Shown here: positions 47,139 to 57,346 of the stretch, piece by piece
Layout of the letters: every line of letters starts with the position of its first letter
How positions within the stretch are numbered: the stretch's first letter is position 1
NCBI GenBank assembly: GCA_031216915.1
Contig: CM062291.1
Coordinates: forward strand, 33,298,484 to 33,362,483
DNA from: Pictodentalium vernedei
Lineage: Eukaryota > Mollusca > Scaphopoda > Dentaliida > Dentaliidae
Length of the DNA: 64,000 nt
Reading direction: 5' to 3'
Position numbers and translations under genes: made by a program
Notes under the pieces: model-generated
Database searches by the model: none
Told to the model about the DNA's origin: nothing
Seen by the model: only the letters and a program-made list of their open reading frames with translations

Positions 47139-47391
47139 CAAGCCTGAAAATAAGCAGTCTGACATTTGCAAAATGAGGTCCCAAGAGGGTGAATTTGATG
47201 ATGCTATCCCATACAGTGGGCCAATTTATCCTCTAAGTACCTCTTTCTGTTTAGTTTTGAAACCCTGATTCAGATTGAGGTTCACAGAGGGTAAATTTAG
47301 TGATGCTACCCTGCTGTGAAGGGTAGCATCACTAAATTCACCCTCTGGGGACATCTTTTTGCAGATGACAGTCTGCTTATTTTCTGGCTTG
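47139..47391 (+). mobile_element. hAT-type palindromic MITE (CAAGCC family)
   Basis: CAAGCCTGAAAATAAGCAG... CTGCTTATTTTCTGGCTTG, with perfect 8-bp flanks CTGTTCTC (47131-47138, 47392-47399). The right duplication ends 11 bp from the donor of the exon at 47410. Confidence 0.9.
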
Positions 47392-47409
47392 CTGTTCTCT
47401 AATACTTAC

Positions 47410-47618
47410 TTCTTCAAGACTGGTGTCAGAGATACCATAACTAGAGATTCCAAGATCACTATAGCTGTTTTCAAGGCGAGTGAAAAGAATTTCATAAGCA
47501 CCGGTGTGTACAGCGTCACTGGGCAACTGATAACAGAGTTCAGTAGAATTGGACTCAACTAGTTTTGCACCGGGTACAAACTTCTGAATAAAAGCTGTAA
47601 GTCTCTGCACTGAAAATC
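47410..47618 (-). CDS. ABCA1-like: ABCA1-like exon: C-terminal NBD1 subdomain
   Basis: GFSVQRLTAFIQKFVPGAKL, then STELCYQLPSDAVHTGAYEI, ending LGISSYGISDTSLEE. Corresponds to ABCA1's LIRKHVSEARLVEDIGHEL ...SSYGISETTLEE region, the regulatory fold that closes NBD1. Acceptor TTTCAG, donor GAA|GTAAGT (strong). Phase joins to both neighbours. Confidence 0.95.
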
Positions 47619-47702
47619 CTGAAACAAAAAATTCCAATTTTGTTAATCGCTGCTTCCTATAAATTCAGTCTTTTTAGAACATGTCTGCACAGAGAAATAG
47701 AG

Positions 47703-47816
47703 AGAACACGATGTGTGTTTGAATTGGTGAGTGTTTTACATGAGTTGGAATGACATACTATGGCATACCAACTTGTTATGTAAAACACCCACCGATTCAA
47801 ACACACATCGCGTTCT
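47703..47816. repeat. Foldback, ~47-bp arms
   Basis: AGAACACGATGTGTGTTTGA at the left pairs with TCAAACACACATCGCGTTCT at the right. Arms continue through GAGTGTTTTACAT and complement, with an 18-bp loop. It lies 85 bp upstream of the acceptor of exon 47618. Confidence 0.75.
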
Positions 47817-48559
47817 GAGTTTAATACACATCCCCATGCATTAAAATTTATTTAATAAACAAATTTTAATTCCGATGTTTAAACCCGAATGTGAAGAGTC
47901 AGTTATTTTGGTTTGAAGCAGTACTGATCACATGGATCAATGAAAAAAAATCAAAACAATCTTTAGGGAACCAGTCTAAATTACATTTGTTATCTTTTCT
48001 ATTGGGTGTGTTTGTTGAAATTCATAACGTTGTTTCTCTTCGACTGGTGTCCATTCACACCTACCCATTTGGTGGCTAAAAATATAAGGACAAATTTGGG
48101 CGGATTTGCAAAACAGCTGGGAGAAACTATTTACATGACAGATGATCGATAATTGTAGGACGCAATTTGAAAACTTTTTGAAGCGTAACTATTGACTCGA
48201 TGGGAAAGGAACTAGTCTAAACAGTGCGGGAAAAAAGTTCCGGCTTGTACATCACCAGTTAAATACAGAAACATTTATGTCAAAGTTGTGATTCCGTTAA
48301 ATACAAGAGTTAAAGTTTAACTGATGAGTAATAATAAACAAGAACTACTAAATATATAAAAAGCAAATGTGGTTTCTAGTCACACTTCCTGTCTCTTGTA
48401 CATTCTTTATTGAATGGATGTAAAATCTACTTCACCTACCGTATTTACTCTATGTATTGGGACACTCTATGATTTGGGACACACATTTTTTCCAGAAAAC
48501 TATATTTTTTTATGCTCTGAAGTTTGGGACATTCAGGAGATTTGTTTCCAGTTGACCCG
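47817..48559. other. Intron without recognisable element
   Basis: About 740 bp with no exon, inverted repeat or tandem array recognised. Confidence 0.45.
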
Positions 48560-48735
48560 TCGCTAGTAGCAGACGACACTCATAAAAAAAAATTCTTGAG
48601 TAACTAAAAATTTTCATTTTTTGCTTCCAAAACATAGCTTATGATCCCTTATGATGAGGGGTCATAAGCTATGTTTTGGAAGCAAAAAATGAAAATATTA
48701 AAAAAATTGGACGGCGATTTTTGTATGTAGTGATG
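48560..48735 (+). mobile_element. Eroded piggyBac-type MITE, related to 17641-17865
   Basis: AGCAGACGACACTC, TGCTTCCAAAACATAG and its complement around a short TTATGATCCCTTATGATGAG core, then GGCGATTTTTGTATGTAG. The TTAA ends are gone. Confidence 0.6.
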
Positions 48736-48856
48736 GAAAATGAATCACATACAACTTTATTCAGCATCAAATCAAGACCAGGCTGTGTTCTTTTCCCATT
48801 TTCTAAGAATTGGGACACCTGTGAAAATGAGGATTTACAAACACACAAATCACATA

Positions 48857-49060
48857 CAGTAAAACCTGTCTTGAGAGACCACTGTCATGAGAGAACACCT
48901 GTCTTGAGAGACCACTGTGGCCACGTACCGATTGGTTTCACTCTATAATGGACCTGTCATGAGAGACCACCTGTCTCTTGAGAGACCACTTGTCTCAGGA
49001 GACCACAAAACTGTGGCACAAACTCAGTTTTTCACCTGTTTTGAGAGACCAGAAAATCAA
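48857..49060 (+). mobile_element. pogo-type MITE left part (CAGTAAAACC)
   Basis: TA precedes CAGTAAAACCTGTCTTGAGA. The phrase TGAGAGACCAC recurs five times. A related right end, GACAGGTTCTACTG followed by TA, is present at 56725-56816. CAGTA-starting ends with TA targets fit pogo/mariner-like elements. Confidence 0.55.
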
Positions 49061-49083
49061 TTTTTGGCAATTTCAGAGTATTA

Positions 49084-49143
49084 TTTATTTATTTATTGAT
49101 GTTTAAGGTCACATATTTATGCACAATGGCTATCATGACCGTA
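49084..49143 (-). mobile_element. 5'-truncated SINE, 60 bp
   Basis: Only the 3' part of the SINE (tail TTATTTATTTA, then GTTTAAGGTCACATA and GCACAATGGCTATCATGACC) is present. The 12-bp duplication TTCAGAGTATTA (49072-49083, 49144-49155) shows it was inserted already truncated. Confidence 0.9.
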
Positions 49144-49204
49144 TTCAGAGTATTAAAATCAATAAACAGGTTGAGGGTTAGATTTTTTTGGGTGCTCTGA
49201 ATTT

Positions 49205-49292
49205 GTTATTCAAAATTTGTTTTATTAAAAATTATATTATTGGAGAGTGCTGTTGGCACTCTCCAATAATTTGTAATAAAACAAATTTATAC
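49205..49292. repeat. Short foldback
   Basis: AAATTTGTTTTATT...ATTATTGGAGAGTGC is mirrored by GCACTCTCCAATAAT...AATAAAACAAATTT around TGTTG. Confidence 0.75.
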
Positions 49293-49565
49293 AAACAAAA
49301 TATATGTGTTTACCTGAAGAGGAAACATGAGCAAGGTACCCTCATTGTAACTCAACCAGTAAAGTTCAATGCAGTGTGCTCAGAAATCAATAGTTCAAAA
49401 ATGTAACCAGGACATCAGCCCAACAGTAAAGTTTTTGAGTTTATGTACTTTTATCTATGATTTATTAAACAATGCCTTTGTATTTGTATTAAAACTGAAT
49501 TAAAATAAAATAATAAAAAAATTTGAAAAGTTAAAAAATTTATAGTAATTTATATATTTTTTATA

Positions 49566-49765
49566 CTTACCAATGACCCAGACTTAGCTGGTGCTAACTC
49601 TAACAAAACCAGGGCCAAACACAAATTTTGCCCCCCAATCCCCAAAATTTGCATCCAAAACAAAAAGAAATCATGTCCTAAAGGACCTCCATACTACGCC
49701 TCTACTGCGCATGCGCAGTGACGCAGTCGTCCCGAAATTGGCGCCAATTATCATTCTTACTGGCA
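49566..49765. repeat. DIRS copy 3 inverted terminal repeat, left (3')
   Basis: From ACCAATGACCCAGACTTAGC to TTGGCGCCAATTATCATTCT, identical in inverse to 56464-56655. The outermost 36 bp (49530-49565) differ from the right end; both versions are recorded in the internal complementary region. Confidence 0.92.
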
Positions 49766-49832
49766 GTGCCTGGTCAGCGCTATGTACTCAGCGGGGAGGC
49801 AAGAGTTCCCAACTCCAGGGAGGGCCATCCCC

Positions 49833-49920
49833 GTCTGGGTCATTGGTAAGTATAAAAAATATATAAATTACTATAAATTTTTTAACATTTTTATACTGTA
49901 CCAATGACCCAGACTTAGCT
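49833..49920. repeat. DIRS internal complementary region
   Basis: 49833-49886 is the exact complement of the left terminus (…TATAAATTTTTTAAC) and 49887-49920 is the exact complement of the right terminus (ATTTTTATACTGTACCAATG). The two are fused at 49886/49887. In DIRS-1 such a region is held to template the ends of the circular intermediate. It also fixes the element boundaries used here. Equivalents: about 2560-2665 and 30950-31035. Confidence 0.9.
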
Positions 49921-50526
49921 GAATAGTAAACAGGCTGGAGGGCCTAGGACATAGAGGAAAATCCAATAAGCTCAATTATATAGTAAAGAGGTAACCCCTT
50001 AAGGAGAAAAGGAGTATTAGGCTTTACATGTATCTTTCTTATTTAATATTAAATTAGAAAGATACACTACCCTTAATAATTGAGCACAATAACATTCATG
50101 TTCTCTATTAACATCCAGTATAACCCTTATACTAATTATTTTTAAAGCAAGCCAATAAATAAAGTAGTCCAGAGAATTGAGACTCTTTATAATCATTTAA
50201 AAGTGTCCGAGTATTGTATATTAAAGCCCGTTTGACACTTGACATATACAAATGCTTCACACCGAGCTACACTTTAAAAATAAGACATGAATGAATTTAA
50301 ACATTAATATTACACTTTAAAACCATCCCGGAAGCGACTCAGAAATACTGACTTGGAGGAGGCATTCCCTTGCTTTTCACTATAAAGCAGGTGACCTAAG
50401 GGAACACCCGCCCCCCCCCCCCCCCCCCCTTCCCCTTGCCCTGGGTCAAATAGCCCAGAGCGAAGAGGGCAGCCGGACGGAGTCACTGCCGGAACAGAAA
50501 GCCTGCATAACTATAGTTGCAACTGT

Positions 50527-51660
50527 TTAGTGGACGACATTCTGAGCAACAGATAACGGACCTAAACAATGCAGGTCTCCAGAAAAGGACTCAATATTTC
50601 TGAGATAAAAATTCGTAAATGTGGATGGCTGAGACCAATAAGCAGCCTTCATTAAATCTGTAATAGCAACCCTATTAGCATAAGCCCAGGAAGTAGAAAG
50701 AGCTCTTACTTCATGAGCAGAAATCTTAAGCACAGACTGCTGAGAAGAAGATAAATCTTCATAAGCAGTACGGATAGTTAACTGAATCCATCTAGCAATA
50801 GAATGGACTGAAATGTCCTTTCTATTAGGCAACAAAGACAGAAAGAAACGTTTCCGTCCCTTTCTGATAAACTGAGATCTCTGTTTATAGATACGTAGTG
50901 CTCTAACAGGACAGAGTAAAGGCCTACGCCCGTCTGAAGACGGAAGAGCCTTAATAACAATAGGTTCCGGATATTTATTAGGAGCCTGATTCTTAGCTAA
51001 AAAACCCACATTAGTAGTGAAGGTGATAGTGTTCCCAACACTACGATAATGAGAATCATCCACCGATAGTGCATGAAGCTCACTGACTCTTCTGGCAGAA
51101 GAGAAAGCTAAGAGAAAAGCTGTCTTATAAGATAAGAATTTGAAATCTACTGTCCCAAGAGGTTCAAATGGCTTTTCCTTCAATTTAAGGAGAACCCAAG
51201 CTAAATTCCACTTAGGAATTAATCTAAGAGTTCTGGGTCTATTTATCGAAAAGTTTCTAACCAACTTCGATAAAGAGACATTAGATCCAATTTGTAAACT
51301 ATCATGATGTGCATAGGTATCAGATAACATAGATCTATAACCCTTTATAGTAACAGGCTGCAGTTTGATTTCGTCAAACAAGTATACTAGAAAGTTTGCA
51401 ATGTCTGGTATAGAGGGATCAAATATATCTACAGAATGATCCCTACACCAACGACGAAAAACCTTCCACTTAGCCGCATAGTTTAGCGAAGAGGAGGTCC
51501 TCCTACAGTTAGAAATCGCGTCCACTGCTCGTCCTGTAAAGTGCTTGCCATGCAAGAAGGACCGCACAACGGAAAAACGTGAAGGTTGAGACCTTGCGGG
51601 TTGTGATGGAGTTGGCGCGATTTCCCCTGCGAAAGAAGATCCTCTCGTGGAGGAAGCTTC
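50527..51660 (-). CDS. DIRS tyrosine recombinase
   Basis: C-terminal domain of about 320 residues after an overlap with the pol frame. An N-terminal SAM-like part (KWKVFRRWCRDHS...FLVYLFDEIKLQPVTIKGY) is followed by the catalytic half: first Arg in SSARRVSELHAL, the H-x-x-R box as SAHEVRALSTSWAY, and the nucleophile Tyr in STFTNFYLRN. All four core positions (R, H, R, Y) are present. The frame stays open to the TAA at 50527. It would insert the circular cDNA in place of a DDE integrase. The start is uncertain; the same frame is open upstream to 53415, but that part lies over pol. The final 50 residues are conserved with copy 1. Confidence 0.9.
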   Translation of the reverse strand, partial: EASSTRGSSFAGEIAPTPSQPARSQPSRFSVVRSFLHGKHFTGRAVDAISNCRRTSSSLNYAAKWKVFRRWCRDHSVDIFDPSIPDIANFLVYLFDEIKLQPVTIKGYRSMLSDTYAHHDSLQIGSNVSLSKLVRNFSINRPRTLRLIPKWNLAWVLLKLKEKPFEPLGTVDFKFLSYKTAFLLAFSSARRVSELHALSVDDSHYRSVGNTITFTTNVGFLAKNQAPNKYPEPIVIKALPSSDGRRPLLCPVRALRIYKQRSQFIRKGRKRFFLSLLPNRKDISVHSIARWIQLTIRTAYEDLSSSQQSVLKISAHEVRALSTSWAYANRVAITDLMKAAYWSQPSTFTNFYLRNIESFSGDLHCLGPLSVAQNVVH

Positions 51661-53798
51661 CGCGGTAGGTCCCACAACAGACACCTGAGTAGATTTATCC
51701 ACGGTCTCTGTGGCGACAGAGATGCTACCAACAGAATCTTGCACTGAGATTGTTTTATCTTTAGCAATACTTGTTGAATTAACGGCGCTGGAGGATACGC
51801 ATATCCTATCATTCCGTCCCAAGGGATCGACAGAGCGTCTACTGCAAATGCTCTTGGATCTGGACACGGAGACACATACGTCTGCAACTGATTGTTGAGA
51901 TGTGTCGCAAATAAGTCTATCATTGGCCGTTCCCATTGGTAGCAAATCTGATTGAATACTTGTTTGTTGAGAGTCCACTCCGACGGCAACAAGCGACCCT
52001 TTCGTGAAAGGGAGTCTGCTAGCACATTCAGACGACCCGGTATGTGACGGACCGAAAGAAGAACGTGATGTTCTAACGCAAACAGAAGGATTCTTTCCGT
52101 TAGATTGAACAACGGAACTGAATGAGTGCCTCCCTGATTCCGTATATATGCCACTACTGTCGTATTGTCGGATAGGATGTGGATATGAGCATCGTGAATA
52201 ATGTCCATCCAGTGACGTAACGCAAGCCAAACTGACATCATTTCCTTGATTTTTATGTGCTTGCACAGGAATTGCGGATCCCAAAGACCCTGGCATCTCG
52301 AATCCGTTGGGATTAATGATGCACCCCAACCTGTTTGACTGGCATCCGTCATAACGGTAAAACTCGGATCCGGCAACTGCAGCGGAACTCCTTGAGTTAA
52401 CCACTGAATGTTTGCCCAAGTCTGAATCTCTTGTTTCACTTGATCTGACAAGAGAACGTCTACATCGAGCGAATGAATTTTCACACTCCAATTCTGAGTC
52501 AGGAAAATTTGAAGAGGACGTGTGCGTAGCCGCCCCATCGGAATGAGATCCGCGGCGGCTCTGCACAGACCTATCAGTCTCATAAATTCTCTCGCCGTGA
52601 CTTTGTCTGCGTGCAGACAATAGCGAGCGTAACAACTGACTAATTTCGCTCTGGTTAACGGCAGACGAACGAGATTGTTGTGCGTCTCGAAGCTCATTCC
52701 CAGATGAGTGAATGACTTGGACGGCACCAGATCCGACTTCTCCTCGTTTACTATAAAACCGAGACGTCGGAGCAATAGAAGAAGATTCTGAACATCGTTC
52801 TGAAGCGTTAACTCGTTGCCGTACCTCTGAAGAATGTCGTCCAGGTAGGCCGACGTTACCGCAGACGAATGAGCTCGGAAGTAGATCATTACCGAGTTCA
52901 TTACCCGAGTGAAAGCCCAGGGTGCTAGATTCAATCCGAAGCACATCGCCCGGAATTGATACACCACTCCCAGGACTGCAAAGCGTAGATACTTTCGGAA
53001 TGTCGGATGTACCATGACGTGAAAGTACGCATCTTTGAGATCTATGCTCGTTGCATAATCGTTCACCCGAATACTCGCTCTGACCGATCGAATCGTCTCC
53101 ATATAAAACTTCGGAGCGACGATCAGCTTGTTTATCCAGCTCAAATCTATGACTGGACGGAACGAGCCGTCTGGTTTCGGAACCAGAAACAGATGGCTGT
53201 AGAATCCCAGAGATTCCTGGTTTTCTACGACCTCTACCGCGTTCTTCATTAAAAGAGACTGCACCTCTGATAACAGAGCGTCTCTTTTCTGTGGATTTGA
53301 CGGAAGATGAGTCCACTTTGGACTTTGAGTTAATGGAGGCTTTCGTTTGAAGGATATCTTTAGACCTTCCGAAGTCACTCCTCTCACCCAAGGGTCGTCC
53401 GTAATTGACGCCCACTCTTGTGAAAAACTCGACAACCTTCCGCCAACCGGAACGCGATAGAGGTTTAAGCCATCACCTCCTGGACCTGCGAGGCCTGCGG
53501 TAGGAGAAACCACGTCTTCCACGACCCGCACCTCGCCTCGTCGACCTCGGGGCGTCCGACCGATTGTCCCGGCCTGAAGGACGTCCCGAACGAGAGTCGC
53601 TATCCTGACGGTCTCTCGAATAAGACCAAGAGGACGCACCAGAACCTCTATAGGAACCTCTCTTGGGCGCATTAGACCCAGAAGTGCCTGTCTTATTCGT
53701 GTCTGCTGTATCCGACTTTTTAGGAGCCGATCTGAACAACAGAGAATCATTAGCTTTCTTTTTAATTTTATCATAAATAGCGGAAAGCTTGCCGTCAA
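51483..53798 (-). CDS. DIRS reverse transcriptase-RNase H polyprotein
   Basis: 771 codons. The first ~150 overlap the gag tail. RT follows: FLVPKPDGSFRPVIDL (204-219), SIDLKDAYF (251-259), YLDDIL (318-323). RNase H: TDASQTGWG (484-492), SDN (543-545), HIPGRLNVLADSLSR (585-599). A conserved post-RNase H block (IDLFATHLNNQL ... SPCPDP...PWDG, about 627-665) lies where DIRS elements carry a Dam-like methyltransferase; I cannot confirm its catalytic motif. The recombinase frame overlaps the last ~60 codons. All core catalytic acids of RT and RNase H are present, so the enzyme could be functional. Confidence 0.92.
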   Translation of the reverse strand: MTASFPLFMIKLKRKLMILCCSDRLLKSRIQQTRIRQALLGLMRPREVPIEVLVRPLGLIRETVRIATLVRDVLQAGTIGRTPRGRRGEVRVVEDVVSPTAGLAGPGGDGLNLYRVPVGGRLSSFSQEWASITDDPWVRGVTSEGLKISFKRKPPLTQSPKWTHLPSNPQKRDALLSEVQSLLMKNAVEVVENQESLGFYSHLFLVPKPDGSFRPVIDLSWINKLIVAPKFYMETIRSVRASIRVNDYATSIDLKDAYFHVMVHPTFRKYLRFAVLGVVYQFRAMCFGLNLAPWAFTRVMNSVMIYFRAHSSAVTSAYLDDILQRYGNELTLQNDVQNLLLLLRRLGFIVNEEKSDLVPSKSFTHLGMSFETHNNLVRLPLTRAKLVSCYARYCLHADKVTAREFMRLIGLCRAAADLIPMGRLRTRPLQIFLTQNWSVKIHSLDVDVLLSDQVKQEIQTWANIQWLTQGVPLQLPDPSFTVMTDASQTGWGASLIPTDSRCQGLWDPQFLCKHIKIKEMMSVWLALRHWMDIIHDAHIHILSDNTTVVAYIRNQGGTHSVPLFNLTERILLFALEHHVLLSVRHIPGRLNVLADSLSRKGRLLPSEWTLNKQVFNQICYQWERPMIDLFATHLNNQLQTYVSPCPDPRAFAVDALSIPWDGMIGYAYPPAPLIQQVLLKIKQSQCKILLVASLSPQRPWINLLRCLLWDLPRKLPPREDLLSQGKSRQLHHNPQGLNLHVFPLCGPSCMASTLQDEQWTRFLTVGGPPLR

Positions 53799-55576
53799 AG
53801 AGAAGTTCTCCTGAGACCGAAGCGACTCTAAGAGAGTTCTTCACCTTAGAATCCACTAGTGTGGATGTAGCTAGGGCTGCGTCACGTCTAACCAACTCCA
53901 GATTTGCCACTGAAAGGGCGGAGTTACACGTGGAATAAGCTACTGCCCTTGAAAGAAGTCTTAAAGAGGATTGTATATCCTGAAACTCTTCCCCTTGAAG
54001 GCGCAGTGATAACGCCTTAGTAAGGTGATCTGCATAAGATAAAGCATCTAAATTGGCTCTGTTAGACGCAATAGCTGTTTCCAACACCGCAGTTGGAATA
54101 GAAGCTGACGACGGTAATGATAGCTCTAAGTCTTCCGCCTCGTCGTCCATACGCAGAGGAACTCTCGGTATACCCTGTCCTGCCGTATCGAATTTATTCC
54201 TTGCATTAATGAAAGGCAGGTTGAGAGTATTAGCGGACAAGAAACCTGCTTTCCCCATCCTGGAAGCAAGTTTAAATATAGCGTTGTTCAATAATTCAAA
54301 TGTTCTAGCAACATTATTGGACTGCGACGGAAACTCGGGAGCAATGTCCCTGAACCGCTCAAAAAATTCAGAGTCCAATGACGCTATAATTCTCTTGTCC
54401 GGAAGCGCAGCAGTCTGGCCCGACGGAACAACTTGAGGGAGAAAGTGCCGGATGAAGTCCACGGCAGCTTTATGTTGTTCCGAAAGGGATAGCTCCAAGT
54501 CATCCGTATCCCTTTCACCATCCGGTCGGACCTCACGATGTTCCCGGTCGTCCACCCCCCGATGCTTCGGCGGAGCGTACCGACCCAGCGCCGTCGGATA
54601 ATTCTCGATCCGACACCGTTTCTGTCGGCTGCTGGGATGCTGCGATAAGCTGTGCTATCTGCACAAGAATGTCCGGCGTCGAGACCTGCGGAGGCGCAGT
54701 CTTTCGCTGCTTCGCCGAGGGCAGCTCCGCATCAGATGGCTCCCGCATACTTTTCCTATGCGAACGTCCGGAGTCCATCGGTCTCGAATCCCTGGCTGCC
54801 GGATGGTGTGACCTGGTCGCCGAAGAATCCTTCATCGGCGAAGCTGGTAATATATCGGCGGTCACGCAGCCAAGGTGCGGTCGTGTGCGCTGACGAGAAG
54901 AGGAAGCCTTAACAGTCTCTGCGGACTGCTTATACAACGGAGCGTCCCGAGCGACGGACGTATGCTCCGCTAAAGACACATTTTGTACCACAACATCTGG
55001 TCCCAGATGTTGTTGTACGAGAGAGGGACCTCTCTCGCTCGCGGCCCGGCTGGACCTGGACGAGCTAGGAACCGGACTAAAAGGCTTCCTCCGTTCTCGC
55101 TTACTATCCGCCGTCACTGGGTGTGCATCTATTATGTTTATAGTGCTCGCATCACCCAAAATTTCCTCTTGGACCGCATCGGACGAACCCGGCTGCCGAA
55201 CCATTCGGTGAATGGATGCTACACCGGGCGAGCTAGCGGACAACATTTGTCTAATCTCCATGAGCACTTTTGCCGCTAGCTCTGAATTCATTTGTGACGA
55301 CGGACGCACACTTGAAGAAGATAACATGGAAACATCACCCTGTTCTGGTTCCTCTGAAATAGAAACTGAGAGAGTAGAGTGACCTTGTGGAGAAAGAGCC
55401 GGCATCGCTCTTTCTCCAGAAACAACATATCGTGACACACGTTTCCAATGTTTCTCATCCCAATGTTCACATATAGGACAGGGATTAATGCGAGAACACT
55501 GACTACAATTAATACAATGATCATGAAAGTCAGAGGAAGATTTCTTCCTATTACAATTTGAACAACGTCCCTTCAT
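53473..55576 (-). pseudogene. DIRS gag-like ORF1 with one frameshift
   Basis: Starts MKGRCSNCNRKKSSSDF, aligned with the intact 715-aa gag of copy 1, with the same CxxC-rich head. The frame shifts at a six-base G/C run at about 54556-54561. The second half continues open from 54555 (DDREHREVRPDGERD) to the RRPRRSRR tail at 53473. A change of run length there is the simplest cause and could be a sequencing or assembly error rather than a mutation. The longer upstream frame (from 55627) has no counterpart in copy 1. Confidence 0.87.
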
Positions 55577-56463
55577 TGTGAAAGAACAACAATAAGTCCT
55601 AGTTACTCGCAAAAACCCCTGACACAAAGATACATAATAACATGATCCATTAATAAATGAAAAAACAATTGCAAAACAAAATAATTTTGAAAAAATATTT
55701 TTTCAGAGAAGCCCAAGTTGCTGAAAAGTAACGTTGAGCCCCGATGGATCCGATGGCAAAGTGTGGTCAAAAATTTTAAATTTATATAAAATAATTAATG
55801 AGACACTTTCGGATAATATAAATGTATCTTATAATGAGATAAACTACCACAAAGGCAAACAGCCCCCCTCAAAAAAGGCTGTTGCCAATGAAAACAAACA
55901 GTGTAAACACACTAGAAAACATGACTCCAGGCACTGAAAAAACTGGCCCGGAATCAGTCATCAATTACACTCTATCTGATGCAAAACAGAGACTCCCAGG
56001 GGAGAATCTGTAGAACATCAGATGGAAGATGCAGAACACAAACGTTATACACCCATGGGTGAAAACGTAACTATGGGGAAACTAACAGAAAACATTCTGT
56101 AACCAAGCAACTCTCCCAGGAAATTTTAGAAATGAAATTTCTCAAAAATATGCCAAAAGCATGGGAGAATTGCCAGGGGGGACTTTAGAAGGCTAGGGGA
56201 GAGGAAACACTGAATAAGCAGTGCAACAATTAGCAAGAATGACAACAAGAGGCCCATGCCTCGAAAATAGGCAACTTAACATAATTTCATCAAAAAATTT
56301 TAAGTACAGCCCTGATTATTTTTTGCCACTTCTTTTTCCTCTCCTCCTTCTATCCTCCTTAGAATCACATTTTCTCCAAAAATTACGTGTCTGGCATCCT
56401 TTAAACTGAGATTTACAAGCACAAAGATCAGTGAGATGTTGACTGATGAAGGGCCAAACAGAG

Positions 56464-56663
56464 AATGATAATTGGCGCCAATTTCGGGACGACTGCGTCA
56501 CTGCGCATGCGCAGTAGAGGCGTAGTATGGAGGTCCTTTAGGACATGATTTCTTTTTGTTTTGGATGCAAATTTTGGGGATTGGGGGGCAAAATTTGTGT
56601 TTGGCCCTGGTTTTGTTAGAGTTAGCACCAGCTAAGTCTGGGTCATTGGTACAGTATAAAAAT
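56464..56663. repeat. DIRS copy 3 inverted terminal repeat, right (5')
   Basis: Inverse of 49566-49765 with no mismatch that I can find. It contains the palindrome CTGCGCATGCGCAG and ends GTCATTGGTACAGTATAAAA AT. Confidence 0.92.
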
Positions 56664-56724
56664 ATCAGTTCTTCTCTATTTCTGCAACAAATATTCTCTA
56701 GATGGTCATTCACAGACTAGCAAA

Positions 56725-56816
56725 AACGTTAAACCTGTAATGAGAGACCACCTGTCTTGAGAGACCACTTTTGCTCGGCAAAGGGGTGGTCTGTCAAGAC
56801 AGGTTCTACTGTACAA
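56725..56816 (+). mobile_element. Small pogo-type MITE (CAGTA family)
   Basis: AAACCTGTAATGAGAGACCA at the left and GTCAAGACAGGTTCTACTG followed by TA at the right are inverted. Related to 48857-49060. Confidence 0.55.
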
Positions 56817-56869
56817 AAAAATGTAAGACCAAAAGTACATAACTTTACTAAAGTTATTGCAGATTGAAA

Positions 56870-57000
56870 ATTTTGGGAAGTGGTCATATTTGAGAAGTTT
56901 CATGGAAATAAGTTCATAAATGCAGGAGTTGCGCACACAAGAATTTGGGATGGACATTGTGACAAGACTATAGCCCCAGCTTGTTTGTTTGGCTAGAAGT
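56870..57000 (+). mobile_element. Fragment of the 168-bp Helentron-like repeat
   Basis: GATTGAAAATTTTGGGAA, AGTTCATAAATGCAGGAGTT and GCGCACACAAGAATTTGG match units at 32323-33506. It ends with TATAGCCCC, like the terminus at 33605. Confidence 0.55.
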
Positions 57001-57176
57001 CTGAAAACAGAAAACACAATTTGGGTTTTATAAATTTGTTGTCTCAGTACTTCTGTTACCGGTGACTGAAAGTTAACTCCAATAAAGTGCACTTAACCCT
57101 CAAGGGACAATTTCCTACTTTGGTCAGTTTTTACTGTAATAGAACAGGTGCTCCAACTTGCTGTGTTTGATTAAAC

Positions 57177-57290
57177 TTGCGAGGTACACTCTAACAACAT
57201 TGGCAGTTGTTTCTAGGCAAGTCTTGGCTGCCTATATAGGCAGCCAAGACTTGCGTGGACACAACTGCAATGTCACAGAGTATTAAATGT
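57177..57290. repeat. Foldback around CAAGTCTTGGCTGCC
   Basis: GGCAAGTCTTGGCTGCCTAT is mirrored directly by its complement. Outer arms GGCAGTTGTTTC and CACAACTGCAATG pair less well. No family assigned. Confidence 0.65.
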
Positions 57291-57346
57291 CATAATGTGG
57301 CAAAAAATATATGAAAAATCTCCAGGCCTTTAAGGGTTAAGGTGAG

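Larger units (their letters stand above)
49530..56663 (-). mobile_element. DIRS-like retrotransposon, copy 3, youngest and nearly complete
   Basis: 7.1 kb from GTTAAAAAATTTATAG to CAGTATAAAAAT. The inverted terminal repeats match without a difference over about 190 bp (see their entries), and an internal complementary region lies near the 3' end. Gene order is gag, RT/RNase H (plus a conserved post-RNase H block), tyrosine recombinase. Pol and recombinase are open; gag has one frameshift. A 17-bp poly-C run sits near 50408, as in the other copies. No LTRs, integrase or target duplication, all as expected for DIRS. Confidence 0.94.

Noticed and set aside
50527..53415. A single 962-aa recombinase polyprotein
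   Set aside because: The first two-thirds is the shadow frame of RT/RNase H; only the C-terminal ~370 residues have recombinase features.
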